A stretch of 57,475 bases of DNA, taken from assembly GCF_001544515.1 (NCBI RefSeq), contig NZ_FCOL02000035.1:1-57475 (forward strand), written 5' to 3'. This DNA comes from Caballeronia terrestris. Its GTDB lineage: Bacteria; Pseudomonadota; Gammaproteobacteria; Burkholderiales; Burkholderiaceae. How positions within the stretch are numbered: position 1 is the first letter of the stretch; each line of letters opens with the position of its first letter. Below, piece after piece: positions 34,499-42,832 of the stretch. Position numbers and translations under genes: made by a program. Under the pieces are notes generated by a model that saw only the letters and a list, made by a program, of their open reading frames with translations, was not told where the DNA came from and made no database searches.

Positions 34499-34981
34499 AT
34501 GTCAGATTTGCCTGGTGTGTCCACCGATCAACCCGCCGCTGCGGACCGTTCGAGAACCCTCCGAACGCTGCAGCCGTTCCACCTCGCTTTCCCCGTGACG
34601 AGCCTCGCGAACGCCCGCGCGTTCTACGGCGATCTGCTCGGCTGCCCGGAAGGACGCAGCTCGCCCGAGTGGGTCGATTTCGATTTCTTCGGCCATCAAC
34701 TCGTCGCGCATCTCGCGCCCGGTGAAGTGCGGCCGCCCGCGAAGAACGCCGTCGATGGCGACGACGTTCCGGTGCGCCACTTCGGCGTCGTACTGTCGAT
34801 GGACGACTGGCATACGCTTTCGGAACGTCTGCAAGGCGTCGGCACGCAGTTCATCATCGAGCCGCATATCCGCTTCAAAGGCGAAGTCGGCGAGCAGGCG
34901 ACGATGTTCTTCCTCGATCCCTGCGGCAACGCGCTCGAATTCAAGGCGTTCGCGGACATCGGCAGCCTCTTTGCGAAGTGA
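34499..34981 (+). CDS. VOC (glyoxalase/bleomycin-resistance) family protein
   Basis: This 160-residue protein has two beta-alpha-beta-beta-beta modules of the vicinal oxygen chelate fold. The metal-binding candidates are H in P-F-H-L-A-F near residue 26, H in V-R-H-F-G-V near 89, and E in N-A-L-E-F-K near 148. These fit a dioxygenase-like or lyase VOC protein, with no substrate indicated. A GGAGG ribosome site lies 5 bases before the ATG. The gap to the next gene is one base, so the two are co-translated. Confidence 0.86.
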   Translation: MSDLPGVSTDQPAAADRSRTLRTLQPFHLAFPVTSLANARAFYGDLLGCPEGRSSPEWVDFDFFGHQLVAHLAPGEVRPPAKNAVDGDDVPVRHFGVVLSMDDWHTLSERLQGVGTQFIIEPHIRFKGEVGEQATMFFLDPCGNALEFKAFADIGSLFAK

Positions 34982-34982
34982 C

Positions 34983-35924
34983 ATGAAGATCCTCTTCTAC
35001 GAACAGCACGCCGATGCCGCACTCTGGATGCACGATCTTGCGCGCGAATTGCCTGAGGCCGATTTGCGCGAGTGGCAACCCGGCGACACCGCGCCCGCCG
35101 ATTACGCGATCGTCTGGCGCGCGCCGCGCGAACTGTTCGCGAACCGGCCGGACCTGAAAGCGGTGTTCAACCTGGGCGCGGGCGTCGATGCGATTCTCGA
35201 CGTCGAGCGCAAGGAGCCCGGCACGCTGCCGCCGAACGCGAAGCTCGTGCGGCTCGAAGACACCGGCATGGCGCAGCAGATGGTCGAATACGCGACGCAC
35301 GCGGTGCTGCGCTACATGCGCCGATTCGACGAATACGACACGCTGCAGCGCGAAGGAGGCTGGGAAAAGCTCAAGACGCATCCGCGCGCGAGTTTCACGG
35401 TAGGCGTGCTCGGGCTCGGCGTGCTGGGCACGGAAGTCGCGCGTTCGCTGACGGCGCTCGGCGTGCCGGTGCGCGGATACAGCCGCAGCGAGAAGCAAGT
35501 CGACGGCGTGGCGACCTACGCGGGCGATGCGCAATTCGACGCGTTCCTCGATGGCGTGAAGGTGCTGATCAACCTGCTGCCCCACACGCCCGACACCGAA
35601 GGCGTGCTGAATCGCCGGACGTTTGCGAATCTTGCGCACGGTGCGTATCTGGTGAATCTCGCGCGCGGCGCGCATCTCGTCGATGAGGACTTGCTGCACG
35701 CGTTGGAAAGCGGCCAGATCGCGGCGGCGACGCTCGATGTTTTCCACACGGAGCCACTTCCCGCCGATCATCCGTTCTGGCGGACGCCGCGCGTGACGAT
35801 CACGCCGCATATCTCAGCCGAGACGCTGCGTGAGGAAAGCATCGTGCAGATCGCGCAGAAAGTGAAAGCGATGGAGCGCGGCGAGCCGATCGGCGGTATC
35901 GTCGATTTGAAGCGCGGGTATTAG
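34983..35924 (+). CDS. D-2-hydroxyacid dehydrogenase (glyoxylate/hydroxypyruvate reductase A-like)
   Basis: This 313-residue NAD(P)-dependent enzyme has the dinucleotide motif G-L-G-V-L-G near residue 147. The catalytic Arg is in N-L-A-R-G-A near 226, Glu in F-H-T-E-P-L near 254, and His in T-P-H-I-S-A near 275. It matches the GhrA subgroup (glyoxylate to glycolate, hydroxypyruvate to glycerate) better than phosphoglycerate dehydrogenase. The ATG overlaps the ribosome-binding region at the end of the VOC gene. HMG-CoA lyase follows 32 bases later. Confidence 0.9.
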   Translation: MKILFYEQHADAALWMHDLARELPEADLREWQPGDTAPADYAIVWRAPRELFANRPDLKAVFNLGAGVDAILDVERKEPGTLPPNAKLVRLEDTGMAQQMVEYATHAVLRYMRRFDEYDTLQREGGWEKLKTHPRASFTVGVLGLGVLGTEVARSLTALGVPVRGYSRSEKQVDGVATYAGDAQFDAFLDGVKVLINLLPHTPDTEGVLNRRTFANLAHGAYLVNLARGAHLVDEDLLHALESGQIAAATLDVFHTEPLPADHPFWRTPRVTITPHISAETLREESIVQIAQKVKAMERGEPIGGIVDLKRGY

Positions 35925-35956
35925 TCGCAACAAGAGCTGCAAATAGGAGACAAAGC

Positions 35957-36880
35957 ATGGCCCCCACCAAAGTAAAAATTGTCGAAGTCGGGCCGCGCGA
36001 CGGCTTGCAGAACGAGAAGGAATTCGTCGCGACCGAGACCAAGATCGAACTCGTGAACCGGCTGTCGCAAGCCGGCTTGCAGAACGTCGAGTCGGCGTCG
36101 TTCGTGTCTCCAAAGTGGGTGCCGCAGATGGCCGACGGCGCCGCCGTCATGGCCGGCATAGCGCGCCGCCCCGGCACGATCTACTCCGTGCTCACGCCGA
36201 ACATGCGCGGCTTCGAAGGCGCGCTCGAAGCAAAAGCCGACGAAGTCGTGATCTTCGGTGCGGCGAGCGAGGCGTTTTCGCAGAAGAACATCAACTGCAG
36301 CATCGCGGAGAGCATCGCGCGCTTCGAGCCGGTCGCGAAAGCCGCGAAGGAAGCGGGCGTGCGGCTGCGCGGCAGCATCTCGTGCTCGCTCGGCTGCCCG
36401 TATCAGGGCGAGGTGCCGGTGGCATCGGTGGTCGATGTCGTCGAGCGGATGAAGGCGCTCGGCTGCGACGAAATCGATATCGCCGATACGATCGGCGTCG
36501 GCACGGCGAAGCGCACGCGTGAAGTGGTCGCGGCGGTGTCGAAGGTGTTTCCGCGCGAGCGACTGTCGGGCCACTTCCACGATACCTACGGGCAAGCCGT
36601 CGCGAACATCTATGCGGCGTTGCAGGAAGGGATCGAGATTTATCACGCGTCGGTCGCGGGGCTCGGCGGCTGTCCGTATGCGAAGGGCGCGACCGGAAAC
36701 GTCGCGACGGAGGACGTCGTCTACCTGATGAACGGCCTCGGCATCGAGACGGGCATCGACCTCGATCAGTTGATCGAAATCGGCGATTTCATCTCGCGCG
36801 CGATCGGCAAGCCGAGCGCATCGCGTGCGGGCCGTGCGCTGCTCGCGAAGAAACGCGACGGTGTGGCGCCCTGCGTTTAA
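35957..36880 (+). CDS. mvaB: Hydroxymethylglutaryl-CoA lyase
   Basis: This 307-residue TIM-barrel enzyme of the HMGL family cleaves HMG-CoA to acetyl-CoA and acetoacetate, the end of leucine degradation. The N-terminal V-E-V-G-P-R-D-G-L-Q-N-E motif holds the catalytic Arg and Asp. H-F-H-D-T-Y holds the metal His pair, and G-L-G-G-C-P-Y-A-K-G-A-T-G-N carries the active-site Cys loop. An AGGAGA ribosome site precedes it. It is upstream of and close to the YbaK gene (19 bases). Together with the thiolase it would turn HMG-CoA into acetyl-CoA. Confidence 0.94.
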   Translation: MAPTKVKIVEVGPRDGLQNEKEFVATETKIELVNRLSQAGLQNVESASFVSPKWVPQMADGAAVMAGIARRPGTIYSVLTPNMRGFEGALEAKADEVVIFGAASEAFSQKNINCSIAESIARFEPVAKAAKEAGVRLRGSISCSLGCPYQGEVPVASVVDVVERMKALGCDEIDIADTIGVGTAKRTREVVAAVSKVFPRERLSGHFHDTYGQAVANIYAALQEGIEIYHASVAGLGGCPYAKGATGNVATEDVVYLMNGLGIETGIDLDQLIEIGDFISRAIGKPSASRAGRALLAKKRDGVAPCV

Positions 36881-36899
36881 ACCATTCGGAAAGGACACA

Positions 36900-37406
36900 A
36901 TGAACGACATGCAGAACCTCGACGCGTTGCCCGATTCGGCCCGGCGCGTCGCCTTGCTGTTGCAGGAGCGCGGCCACGCGAGCCCCGTCGTGATGCTGCC
37001 GGAAACCGGCAAGACGTCGGCGGAAGCGGCGGCGGGCCTCGGCTGCTCGGTGGCGCAGATCGCGAAGTCGATCCTCTTTCGCCGCCGCGACGACGACGCG
37101 CCGGTGCTCGTGATCGCAAGCGGCGTGAATCGAGTCGACGAAAAGAAGGTCGCGGCGCGCGTGGGCGCATTGGCGCGCGCGGACGCGAAGTTCGTGCGCG
37201 AGAAGACCGGTTATGCGATCGGCGGCGTCTGCCCGATCGGCCACGCGAGCCCGCCCGTCACGCTGATCGACGAAGACCTGCTCGCGCTCGACAGCCTGTG
37301 GGCCGCTGCCGGCCATCCGCACGCGGTGTTCAATCTCACGCCGCAGGATCTCGTAGCGCTGACAGGCGCGCCCGTCGTCGATGTCGCGTTGCGCGAGCCT
37401 GCATGA
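36900..37406 (+). CDS. YbaK/EbsC-family aminoacyl-tRNA deacylase-like protein
   Basis: This 168-residue single-domain protein resembles the ProRS editing domain family. The conserved Lys lies in I-A-K-S-I-L-F. The groove strands are V-L-V-I-A-S-G and G-Y-A-I-G-G-V-C-P-I-G-H near residue 115. Relatives hydrolyse mischarged tRNA (for example Cys- or Ala-tRNAPro). The ATG at 36900 has a GGAAAGG site upstream. The gene ends with ATGA overlapping the DUF1289-MaoC gene. Confidence 0.86.
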   Translation: MNDMQNLDALPDSARRVALLLQERGHASPVVMLPETGKTSAEAAAGLGCSVAQIAKSILFRRRDDDAPVLVIASGVNRVDEKKVAARVGALARADAKFVREKTGYAIGGVCPIGHASPPVTLIDEDLLALDSLWAAAGHPHAVFNLTPQDLVALTGAPVVDVALREPA

Positions 37407-37999
37407 ACGCGGTCGCGTCGCCGTGTATCGACGTCTGCCGGATGAACCCGGCGACCGGTTTCTGCGACGGCTGCTTTCGCACGATCGACGAAATCGCGCA
37501 GTGGTCGGCGCTCGATGACGCGGCGAAGCAGGCGGTGCTGCACAGGAGCCAGAGCCGTCGCAAGGGCGCGCGTGTCGTCGTGATCGGCGAGCGCTTTTCC
37601 GCGACACTTTCCTTGCCGCCCGATTCGATCAAATCGTTCGCGACGCTCGTGAACGACCAGAACCCCCTGCATCACGACGACACCTACGCCGCAGCGAGCC
37701 GTTTCGGTTCACTGATCGCATCGGGCACACAGCCGACCGCGCACATGATGGCGATGCTCGCCACGCACTTCTCGCAATACGCGCAGCCGCTCGGCCTCGA
37801 ATTCGGCGTGAAGCTGACGCGCGCGGTGAAAGCGCACGACGTGCTCACGATGACGTGGCACGTCACCGATGCCAAGTGGAAGCCGGGCCTCAAAGGCGAC
37901 CTCGTCACGCTCGAAGGCGAGGCGTGCAATCAGCACGGCGAGACGGTGATGAAAACGACTGCGACGATCGTCGTCATGCCCAAGGAGCGGCGCGAATGA
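37403..37999 (+). CDS. DUF1289-MaoC dehydratase-like fusion protein
   Basis: In this 198-residue protein two families are joined. Residues 1-50 are a DUF1289 module with four Cys (S-P-C-I-D-V-C and F-C-D-G-C-F). Residues 55-198 are a hotdog-fold MaoC-like hydratase domain with N-D-Q-N-P-L-H-H-D near 90 and a central helix around I-A-S-G-T-Q-P-T. DUF1289 is normally a free-standing protein of about 60-80 residues, possibly metal-binding. MaoC proteins hydrate enoyl-CoA. An internal GTG near the junction could start a separate MaoC product. The gene is coupled to both neighbours by ATGA overlaps. Confidence 0.8.
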   Translation: MNAVASPCIDVCRMNPATGFCDGCFRTIDEIAQWSALDDAAKQAVLHRSQSRRKGARVVVIGERFSATLSLPPDSIKSFATLVNDQNPLHHDDTYAAASRFGSLIASGTQPTAHMMAMLATHFSQYAQPLGLEFGVKLTRAVKAHDVLTMTWHVTDAKWKPGLKGDLVTLEGEACNQHGETVMKTTATIVVMPKERRE

Positions 38000-38907
38000 T
38001 CGCCTTTCCCGCATCGATGCGCGTGTTCGAGCGCGGCTGGCTGTCGTCGAACAACGTGCTTTTCATCGACGACGAATGCACCGCGCTCGTCGATACCGGC
38101 TACGCGACGCACGCCCCGCAAACGCTCGCGCTCGTGCAGCAGGCACTCGGCGCACGCAAGCTCGACCTGATCGTGAACACGCATTTGCACTCGGACCACT
38201 GCGGCGGCAACGCGCTGCTGCAAGCCGCCTACGCTTGCGAGACGCTGATCCCATCGACCGAAGCCGACGTAGTTCGCGACTGGGACGAGGACGCCCTCAC
38301 CTTCCGCGCGACCGGCCAGCGTTGCGATCGTTTCGCATTCAGCGGCACGCTTAACGCCGGATCGCGCTTGAGACTCGGCGGCCTCGACTGGTCCGCGCTC
38401 GGCGCGCCCGGGCACGATCCACATTCGCTGATGCTCTATTGCGCCGACGAACGCATCCTCATCAGCGCCGACGCGTTGTGGGAAAACGGCTTCGGCGTGA
38501 TCTTCCCGGAACTCGAAGGCGAAAGCGGTTTCGCCGAGCAGCGCGCGGTGCTCGACCTGATCGCGACACTCGATGTCCGCGCCGTCGTGCCGGGCCACGG
38601 CGCGCCGTTCACCGACGTATCGCGCGCGCTCGACACCGCATCGTCGCGGCTCGACTATCTGCGCGCTGATCCCGCGCGCAACGCGAAGAACGCGCTGAAG
38701 GTGCTGATCGTGTTCAAGCTGATGGAAATGCGCGCCATGCCGTTCGATGCGTTGCTGAACCTGACCGCATCCGCGCGTGTGATGCGCGCCGCCGCGGGGC
38801 TGCTCGCTCTGCCCGAAGCACGGCCTGCGTTGCTGAAACAGTGCGTGGAAGAACTGGCGCGCGGCGGCGCCGTGCGGATCGATGGCGAGACGATTCTCGC
38901 TGCTTGA
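37996..38907 (+). CDS. MBL-fold metallo-hydrolase
   Basis: This 303-residue metallo-beta-lactamase-fold protein has the zinc motif N-T-H-L-H-S-D-H-C-G near residue 60. A further His lies in G-A-P-G-H-D-P-H-S near 139, the bridging Asp in L-I-S-A-D-A near 158, and the last His in V-P-G-H-G-A-P near 200. It is of the glyoxalase-II/LACTB2 general type, with an extra C-terminal helical domain. The start overlaps the DUF1289-MaoC stop by four bases. The substrate is unknown, but coupling to a MaoC-like protein points to acyl-thioester chemistry. Confidence 0.85.
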   Translation: MIAFPASMRVFERGWLSSNNVLFIDDECTALVDTGYATHAPQTLALVQQALGARKLDLIVNTHLHSDHCGGNALLQAAYACETLIPSTEADVVRDWDEDALTFRATGQRCDRFAFSGTLNAGSRLRLGGLDWSALGAPGHDPHSLMLYCADERILISADALWENGFGVIFPELEGESGFAEQRAVLDLIATLDVRAVVPGHGAPFTDVSRALDTASSRLDYLRADPARNAKNALKVLIVFKLMEMRAMPFDALLNLTASARVMRAAAGLLALPEARPALLKQCVEELARGGAVRIDGETILAA

Positions 38908-38932
38908 ACAACAAGAAGCGGGCAAAAAGAAA

Positions 38933-38958
38933 GCCGCTTGTCAGCTACGGCAAGCGGC
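38933..38958 (+). terminator. Terminator-like hairpin
   Basis: GCCGCTTG (38933-38940) pairs with CAAGCGGC (38951-38958), followed by an AT-rich but T-poor stretch. It lies 25 bases after the MBL gene. Confidence 0.45.
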
Positions 38959-39069
38959 GTAATTTATAGACGTGATCAGCGTCGATTGCATCGTAACGCG
39001 AGCCAGAATGACGTGCATCGGTGCTTTCCCTACAAAATTTTAACGCGCACATTTACGGCAGATAACCGC

Positions 39070-39960
39070 TCAACGCTCGCTCGCTTCAAAGAACGACAGC
39101 ACCTCTTCAAGTAACGCCTGAGGTTCTTCTTCGGGAATGTAGTGGCCGCAAGGCAGCGCGCGGCCGCTGACATCGCGCGCGACGCGGCGCCATTCGTCGA
39201 GCGGTTCGAAGCAGCGTTCGATCACACCCTCCTTGCCCCACAGCACGCGCAGCGGACACGCGATCTTGTGTCCCCGTTCAAGATCCGCGCGATCGTGTTC
39301 GAGATCGATCGATGCCGACGCGCGGTAGTCCTCGCACATCGCGAACACCGCCCCCGGCGACGCAAGCGCATCGCGATAAGCCTGCAACGCGTGCGGCGCG
39401 AACGGTTTGAGCCCCGCGTGGCGGCTGCCCATCACGCGCTCGATATACGCATTCGTATTCCCGCCGACCAGCAGTTCCGGCAGCGGCGACGGCTGGATCA
39501 GAAAGAACCAGTGAAAGTACGCCGTCGCGAATTCGCGATTGGTCGCTTCGTACATCGCGAGCGTCGGGGCGATGTCGAGCAGCATCAGACGATCGACGGC
39601 TTCGGGGAAATCCAGCGCCATCCGGTGCGCGACGCGCGCGCCGCGATCGTGCGCGCATACGAGGAAGCGTTCGAAGCCGAAGTGGCGCATGACCGCGACC
39701 TGATCGGCGGCCATCGCGCGCTTCGAATACGGCTTGTGCTCGGCGTCGCTCTTGGGCTTGCCCGACGCGCCGTAGCCGCGCAAGTCGGTCGCGATCACCG
39801 TGAAATGCTGCGCGAGAACCGGCGCGCACTTGTGCCAGATTTCATGCGTCTGCGGATGGCCATGCATCAACAGCAACGGCGGCCCGCTGCCGCCCTTCAT
39901 CCCGAAAATGTCGGGGCCGGCGGCATCGACACGAAACGGCTGATAGTCCTCGAAGGGCAT
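39070..39960 (-). CDS. Alpha/beta hydrolase, fluoroacetate/haloacetate dehalogenase-like
   Basis: This 296-residue alpha/beta hydrolase has the nucleophile Asp105 in A-H-D-R-G-A-R, the acid Asp129 in L-L-D-I-A-P and His273 in P-C-G-H-Y-I-P. The two carboxylate-binding Arg (R106, R109) correspond to those of fluoroacetate dehalogenase. The halide-pocket residues H150-W151 and Y212 are also present. An Asp in place of Ser at the elbow excludes an ordinary esterase and leaves dehalogenase or epoxide hydrolase. The ATG at 39960 is family-like. The divergent intergenic region towards the nitronate monooxygenase contains a perfect palindrome. Confidence 0.85.
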   Translation of the reverse strand: MPFEDYQPFRVDAAGPDIFGMKGGSGPPLLLMHGHPQTHEIWHKCAPVLAQHFTVIATDLRGYGASGKPKSDAEHKPYSKRAMAADQVAVMRHFGFERFLVCAHDRGARVAHRMALDFPEAVDRLMLLDIAPTLAMYEATNREFATAYFHWFFLIQPSPLPELLVGGNTNAYIERVMGSRHAGLKPFAPHALQAYRDALASPGAVFAMCEDYRASASIDLEHDRADLERGHKIACPLRVLWGKEGVIERCFEPLDEWRRVARDVSGRALPCGHYIPEEEPQALLEEVLSFFEASER

Positions 39961-40104
39961 GGTGGCGTTCTCGTCGTGACGGGTGCGGATCATTGTATGC
40001 GCGCCACACGCCGCGTAACGATTGACCAGCATGACTTTCGACGAAACCGAAGACTTCCTCGGGAATCCTCCCAGCATCGCCTCGCCGCCGAATCGCCTAT
40101 AATC

Positions 40105-40116
40105 GAACGATCGTTC
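40105..40116. promoter_or_regulatory. Palindromic operator-like site next to a TATAAT box
   Basis: GAACGATCGTTC is a perfect 12-bp palindrome, flanked by CTATA and CTATAG, and begins two bases after TATAAT (40098-40103). It has the look of a TetR-family operator. It lies between the divergent dehalogenase-like and nitronate monooxygenase genes; no TetR gene is adjacent. Confidence 0.5.
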
Positions 40117-40245
40117 TATAGTGGCGCGTGACGTTCCGTTCAACGCCCCGATTTCTCAAAATAATCCTGGCGTGCGATTTTTTCGGGCGACGGTCGTAGA
40201 ATTCACCGACCCACGCATCGCACGCCAAAACAGGAGACACACGTC

Positions 40246-41208
40246 ATGGCATTACCCGCCGTCCTGCAACATCTCGCGCTGCCGGTCGTGGCTTCGCCGA
40301 TGTTCATCGTCAGCTATCCCGAACTCGTGCTCGCACAGTGCAAGGCGGGCATCGTCGGGTCGTTTCCGGCGTTGAACGCGCGCCCTTCCGAATTGCTCGA
40401 CGAATGGCTCACGCAGATCCAGGCATCGCTAGCCGAGCACAAGGCGGCTCATCCGGACGCGAACATCGGGCCGATCGCGGTAAACCAGATTGTCCATCAG
40501 TCCAATGCGCGGCTCGAACGGGACGTGCGCGTGTGCGTCGAGCACGAAGTGCCAATCTTCATCACGAGCCTGCGCGCACCGGTCAAGGAGATGATCGACG
40601 CCGTCCACAGCTACGGCGGCATCGTGCTGCACGACGTGATCAACATCCGCCACGCGCAGAAGGCGCTGGAAGCGGGCGTCGACGGACTGATCCTCGTCGC
40701 GGCGGGCGCGGGCGGACACGCGGGCACGACCTCGCCGTTCGCGCTCGTCGGCGAAGTGCGGCGTATTTTCGACGGCCCGATCGTGCTCTCCGGATCGATT
40801 GCGAACGGCGGCTCGATCCTCGCCGCCCAGGCGATGGGCGCGGACCTCGCGTACATGGGCACGCGCTTCATCGCGACGCGCGAGGCGCATGCGCACGAGA
40901 GCTACAAGAGCGCGATCGTCGATGCGAGCGCCGCCGACATCATCTACACGAACCTCTTCACCGGCGTGCACGGCAACTACATCCGCGAGAGCATCGTGAA
41001 CGCGGGGCTCGATCCCGAGGCGCTGCCCGAATCGGACAAGACCGCGATGAATTTCGGCGACGGCTCGAGCAAGACGAAGGCGTGGAAGGACATCTGGGGC
41101 GCGGGACAGGGCGTCGGGCTGATGCACGACGTGCCGAGCGTCGGCGAGCTCGTTGCGCGGCTGAAGCAGGAGTATGACGAGGCGAAGGCGCGAATCGGCG
41201 TCGCCTGA
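40246..41208 (+). CDS. Nitronate monooxygenase (2-nitropropane dioxygenase family)
   Basis: This 320-residue FMN-dependent TIM-barrel enzyme oxidises nitronates such as propionate 3-nitronate. The FMN site is formed by V-A-S-P-M-F at the start, V-A-A-G-A-G-G-H-A-G near residue 148, and G-S-I-A-N-G-G-S with M-G-T-R-F near 183-207. The His of G-G-H-A-G is the usual catalytic His. The start at 40246 has an AGGAG ribosome site. It is divergent from the dehalogenase-like gene, and a palindrome lies between the two. Confidence 0.9.
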   Translation: MALPAVLQHLALPVVASPMFIVSYPELVLAQCKAGIVGSFPALNARPSELLDEWLTQIQASLAEHKAAHPDANIGPIAVNQIVHQSNARLERDVRVCVEHEVPIFITSLRAPVKEMIDAVHSYGGIVLHDVINIRHAQKALEAGVDGLILVAAGAGGHAGTTSPFALVGEVRRIFDGPIVLSGSIANGGSILAAQAMGADLAYMGTRFIATREAHAHESYKSAIVDASAADIIYTNLFTGVHGNYIRESIVNAGLDPEALPESDKTAMNFGDGSSKTKAWKDIWGAGQGVGLMHDVPSVGELVARLKQEYDEAKARIGVA

Positions 41209-41226
41209 ACCCAGCCTTTGATAACA

Positions 41227-41252
41227 AACACCGCGTCCCAGGACGCGGTGTT
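41227..41252. terminator. Bidirectional terminator
   Basis: AACACCGCGTCC and GGACGCGGTGTT form a 12-bp stem with a two-base centre. A T-rich tract follows on each strand. It sits between the converging nitronate monooxygenase and porin genes. Confidence 0.75.
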
Positions 41253-41277
41253 GTCGTTTTGGCGTACCGCCTTGCGC

Positions 41278-42360
41278 TTAGAACTTTGCGCGCAGGCCCA
41301 CGCCGTACGTGTTGCCCGACGAGATGCTCGTGTACTTGTCGTTCAGGTACGCGGCGTAGACGTCGGTGCGCTTCGAAAGCGGGTAGTCGTAGCCGACCGC
41401 CCAGCTCTTGTGCGTCTGGTCGAGGCCGCCGTTGCTGCGCGAGTATGCATACGACGCCATCACCGTGCCCGGCCCGACCGGCACCGTCACGCCGCCCTGC
41501 CCCGTGTTGACGTGGAAGCTGCCGGTTTCGATGTCGTTCTTCGTGTACATGTACTGCAGGAAGAATTTCACGTACTTCAGGTCATACGAGGCGCCCGCCT
41601 GCGCGACGCTTTGGCTCTTGTAACCCGCGACGAGCGTCGAGAGATCGCCCGGCGTGTTGTTGTAGTTGACGTACTGGTAGACGCCGGTCGCCGCGAACGG
41701 GCCGTGGAAGTACAGGAACTGCGCGCTGTACTTCTTCGAGCGGCCGTCGCCCGCCTGGTTGCCGAAGCTGTACATCGCGCTGCCGGACAAGCCGCTGAAG
41801 TCGGGCGTCGTGTACTGCACCGAGTTGTTCCACCCCGAATCACCGACCACGCCCTGGTCCGTCGTGTACGTCGGGAACGTGCCCTGACCGAGGAACACGT
41901 GGTAGACCATCGGCGAGAAGACGTACGAATCGATGAACGGGTTGAACAGGATCGTCGAGACGAAGAGTTGCGTCGTCAGGCGGCCGGCGGTGAACGTGCC
42001 GTACGGCGCCTGGATGCCGACGTAGGCGTTACGCGCAAAGAACGTGTCGCCGGTGAAGCGGCCGAACTGGCCGTTCTGGGCGCGGAAAAAGCTTTCGAGA
42101 GTGAAGATCGCCTTGTAGCCGTTGCCGAGGTCTTCGGCGCCCTTCAAGCCCCAGTAGGACGTCGACATGCCGCCGCCGCTCACGTTCCAGGCGCGATCGC
42201 TGCCGGGAAACTTGGTGGCGCCCACCCATTCGTCGACCTGGCCGTAAAGCGAAACACTCGATTGCGCCTGCGCCGAGCCGGCCGCAAGCATGCCGAACGT
42301 GGCGGCGATTACGGTGGCCTTGACCGTTGCCTTAAGCGCACGGTTGACGGTTGGCTTCAT
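41278..42360 (-). CDS. Gram-negative porin (OmpC-like, Burkholderia type)
   Basis: This is a 360-residue outer-membrane porin. A long signal peptide (about 1-32, ending A-Q-A) is followed by the typical first strand S-S-V-S-L-Y-G-Q-V-D. Alternating beta-strand composition and many Gly/Tyr/Asn turns run through to the terminal Phe (Y-G-V-G-L-R-A-K-F), the BAM recognition signal. It forms trimeric 16-strand channels for small solutes. It is monocistronic, with a long upstream region and a terminator behind. Confidence 0.94.
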   Translation of the reverse strand: MKPTVNRALKATVKATVIAATFGMLAAGSAQAQSSVSLYGQVDEWVGATKFPGSDRAWNVSGGGMSTSYWGLKGAEDLGNGYKAIFTLESFFRAQNGQFGRFTGDTFFARNAYVGIQAPYGTFTAGRLTTQLFVSTILFNPFIDSYVFSPMVYHVFLGQGTFPTYTTDQGVVGDSGWNNSVQYTTPDFSGLSGSAMYSFGNQAGDGRSKKYSAQFLYFHGPFAATGVYQYVNYNNTPGDLSTLVAGYKSQSVAQAGASYDLKYVKFFLQYMYTKNDIETGSFHVNTGQGGVTVPVGPGTVMASYAYSRSNGGLDQTHKSWAVGYDYPLSKRTDVYAAYLNDKYTSISSGNTYGVGLRAKF

Positions 42361-42832
42361 GAACTCTCCTGTCGTTTGTCAAAAGTTAAAGCGTTGGCGG
42401 GCAAGCCTCATGACTTGCCTCGTCAGACCGGCGTGATGGGTTGTACCGCTGGGCTTGCGGCCTTCTCTGGAGCGGGACCATCTTTACGGATCATTTTTCC
42501 GGTCAAAAATCTTTTTGGTTATTGCGGGTATAGCGCTTCCAGTACTAAGGGCTCGTCGCACTTCTTTCGCGACGCGAATTCACGATCGATACGCGATGCT
42601 TACAACGCGCCTGCGCCCCATGCCACGGGGCCGCGCGCGGTAAAACGAACGATCGATGAATATGAGATGGCGCGCGCAGGCCGCATTGTCGGTGTGCGCA
42701 AAAAAGAGGGGAATTGTTGCGAGGGTTCTTGTGCGCGAGTGTGGCGCGCTTACGTCACAGACGCGGGAAGTCTGGACGCGGCATTAATTTTTTGTTCTGG
42801 AGAAGGAGACGACGCGTGGGCTCGACCGCAGG
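42361..42832. other. Porin upstream region, no gene supported
   Basis: These 472 bases separate the porin start from the end of the small exported protein gene. AT-rich patches at about 42480-42550 probably include the porin promoter and regulator sites. No open frame here has convincing composition. Confidence 0.4.
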
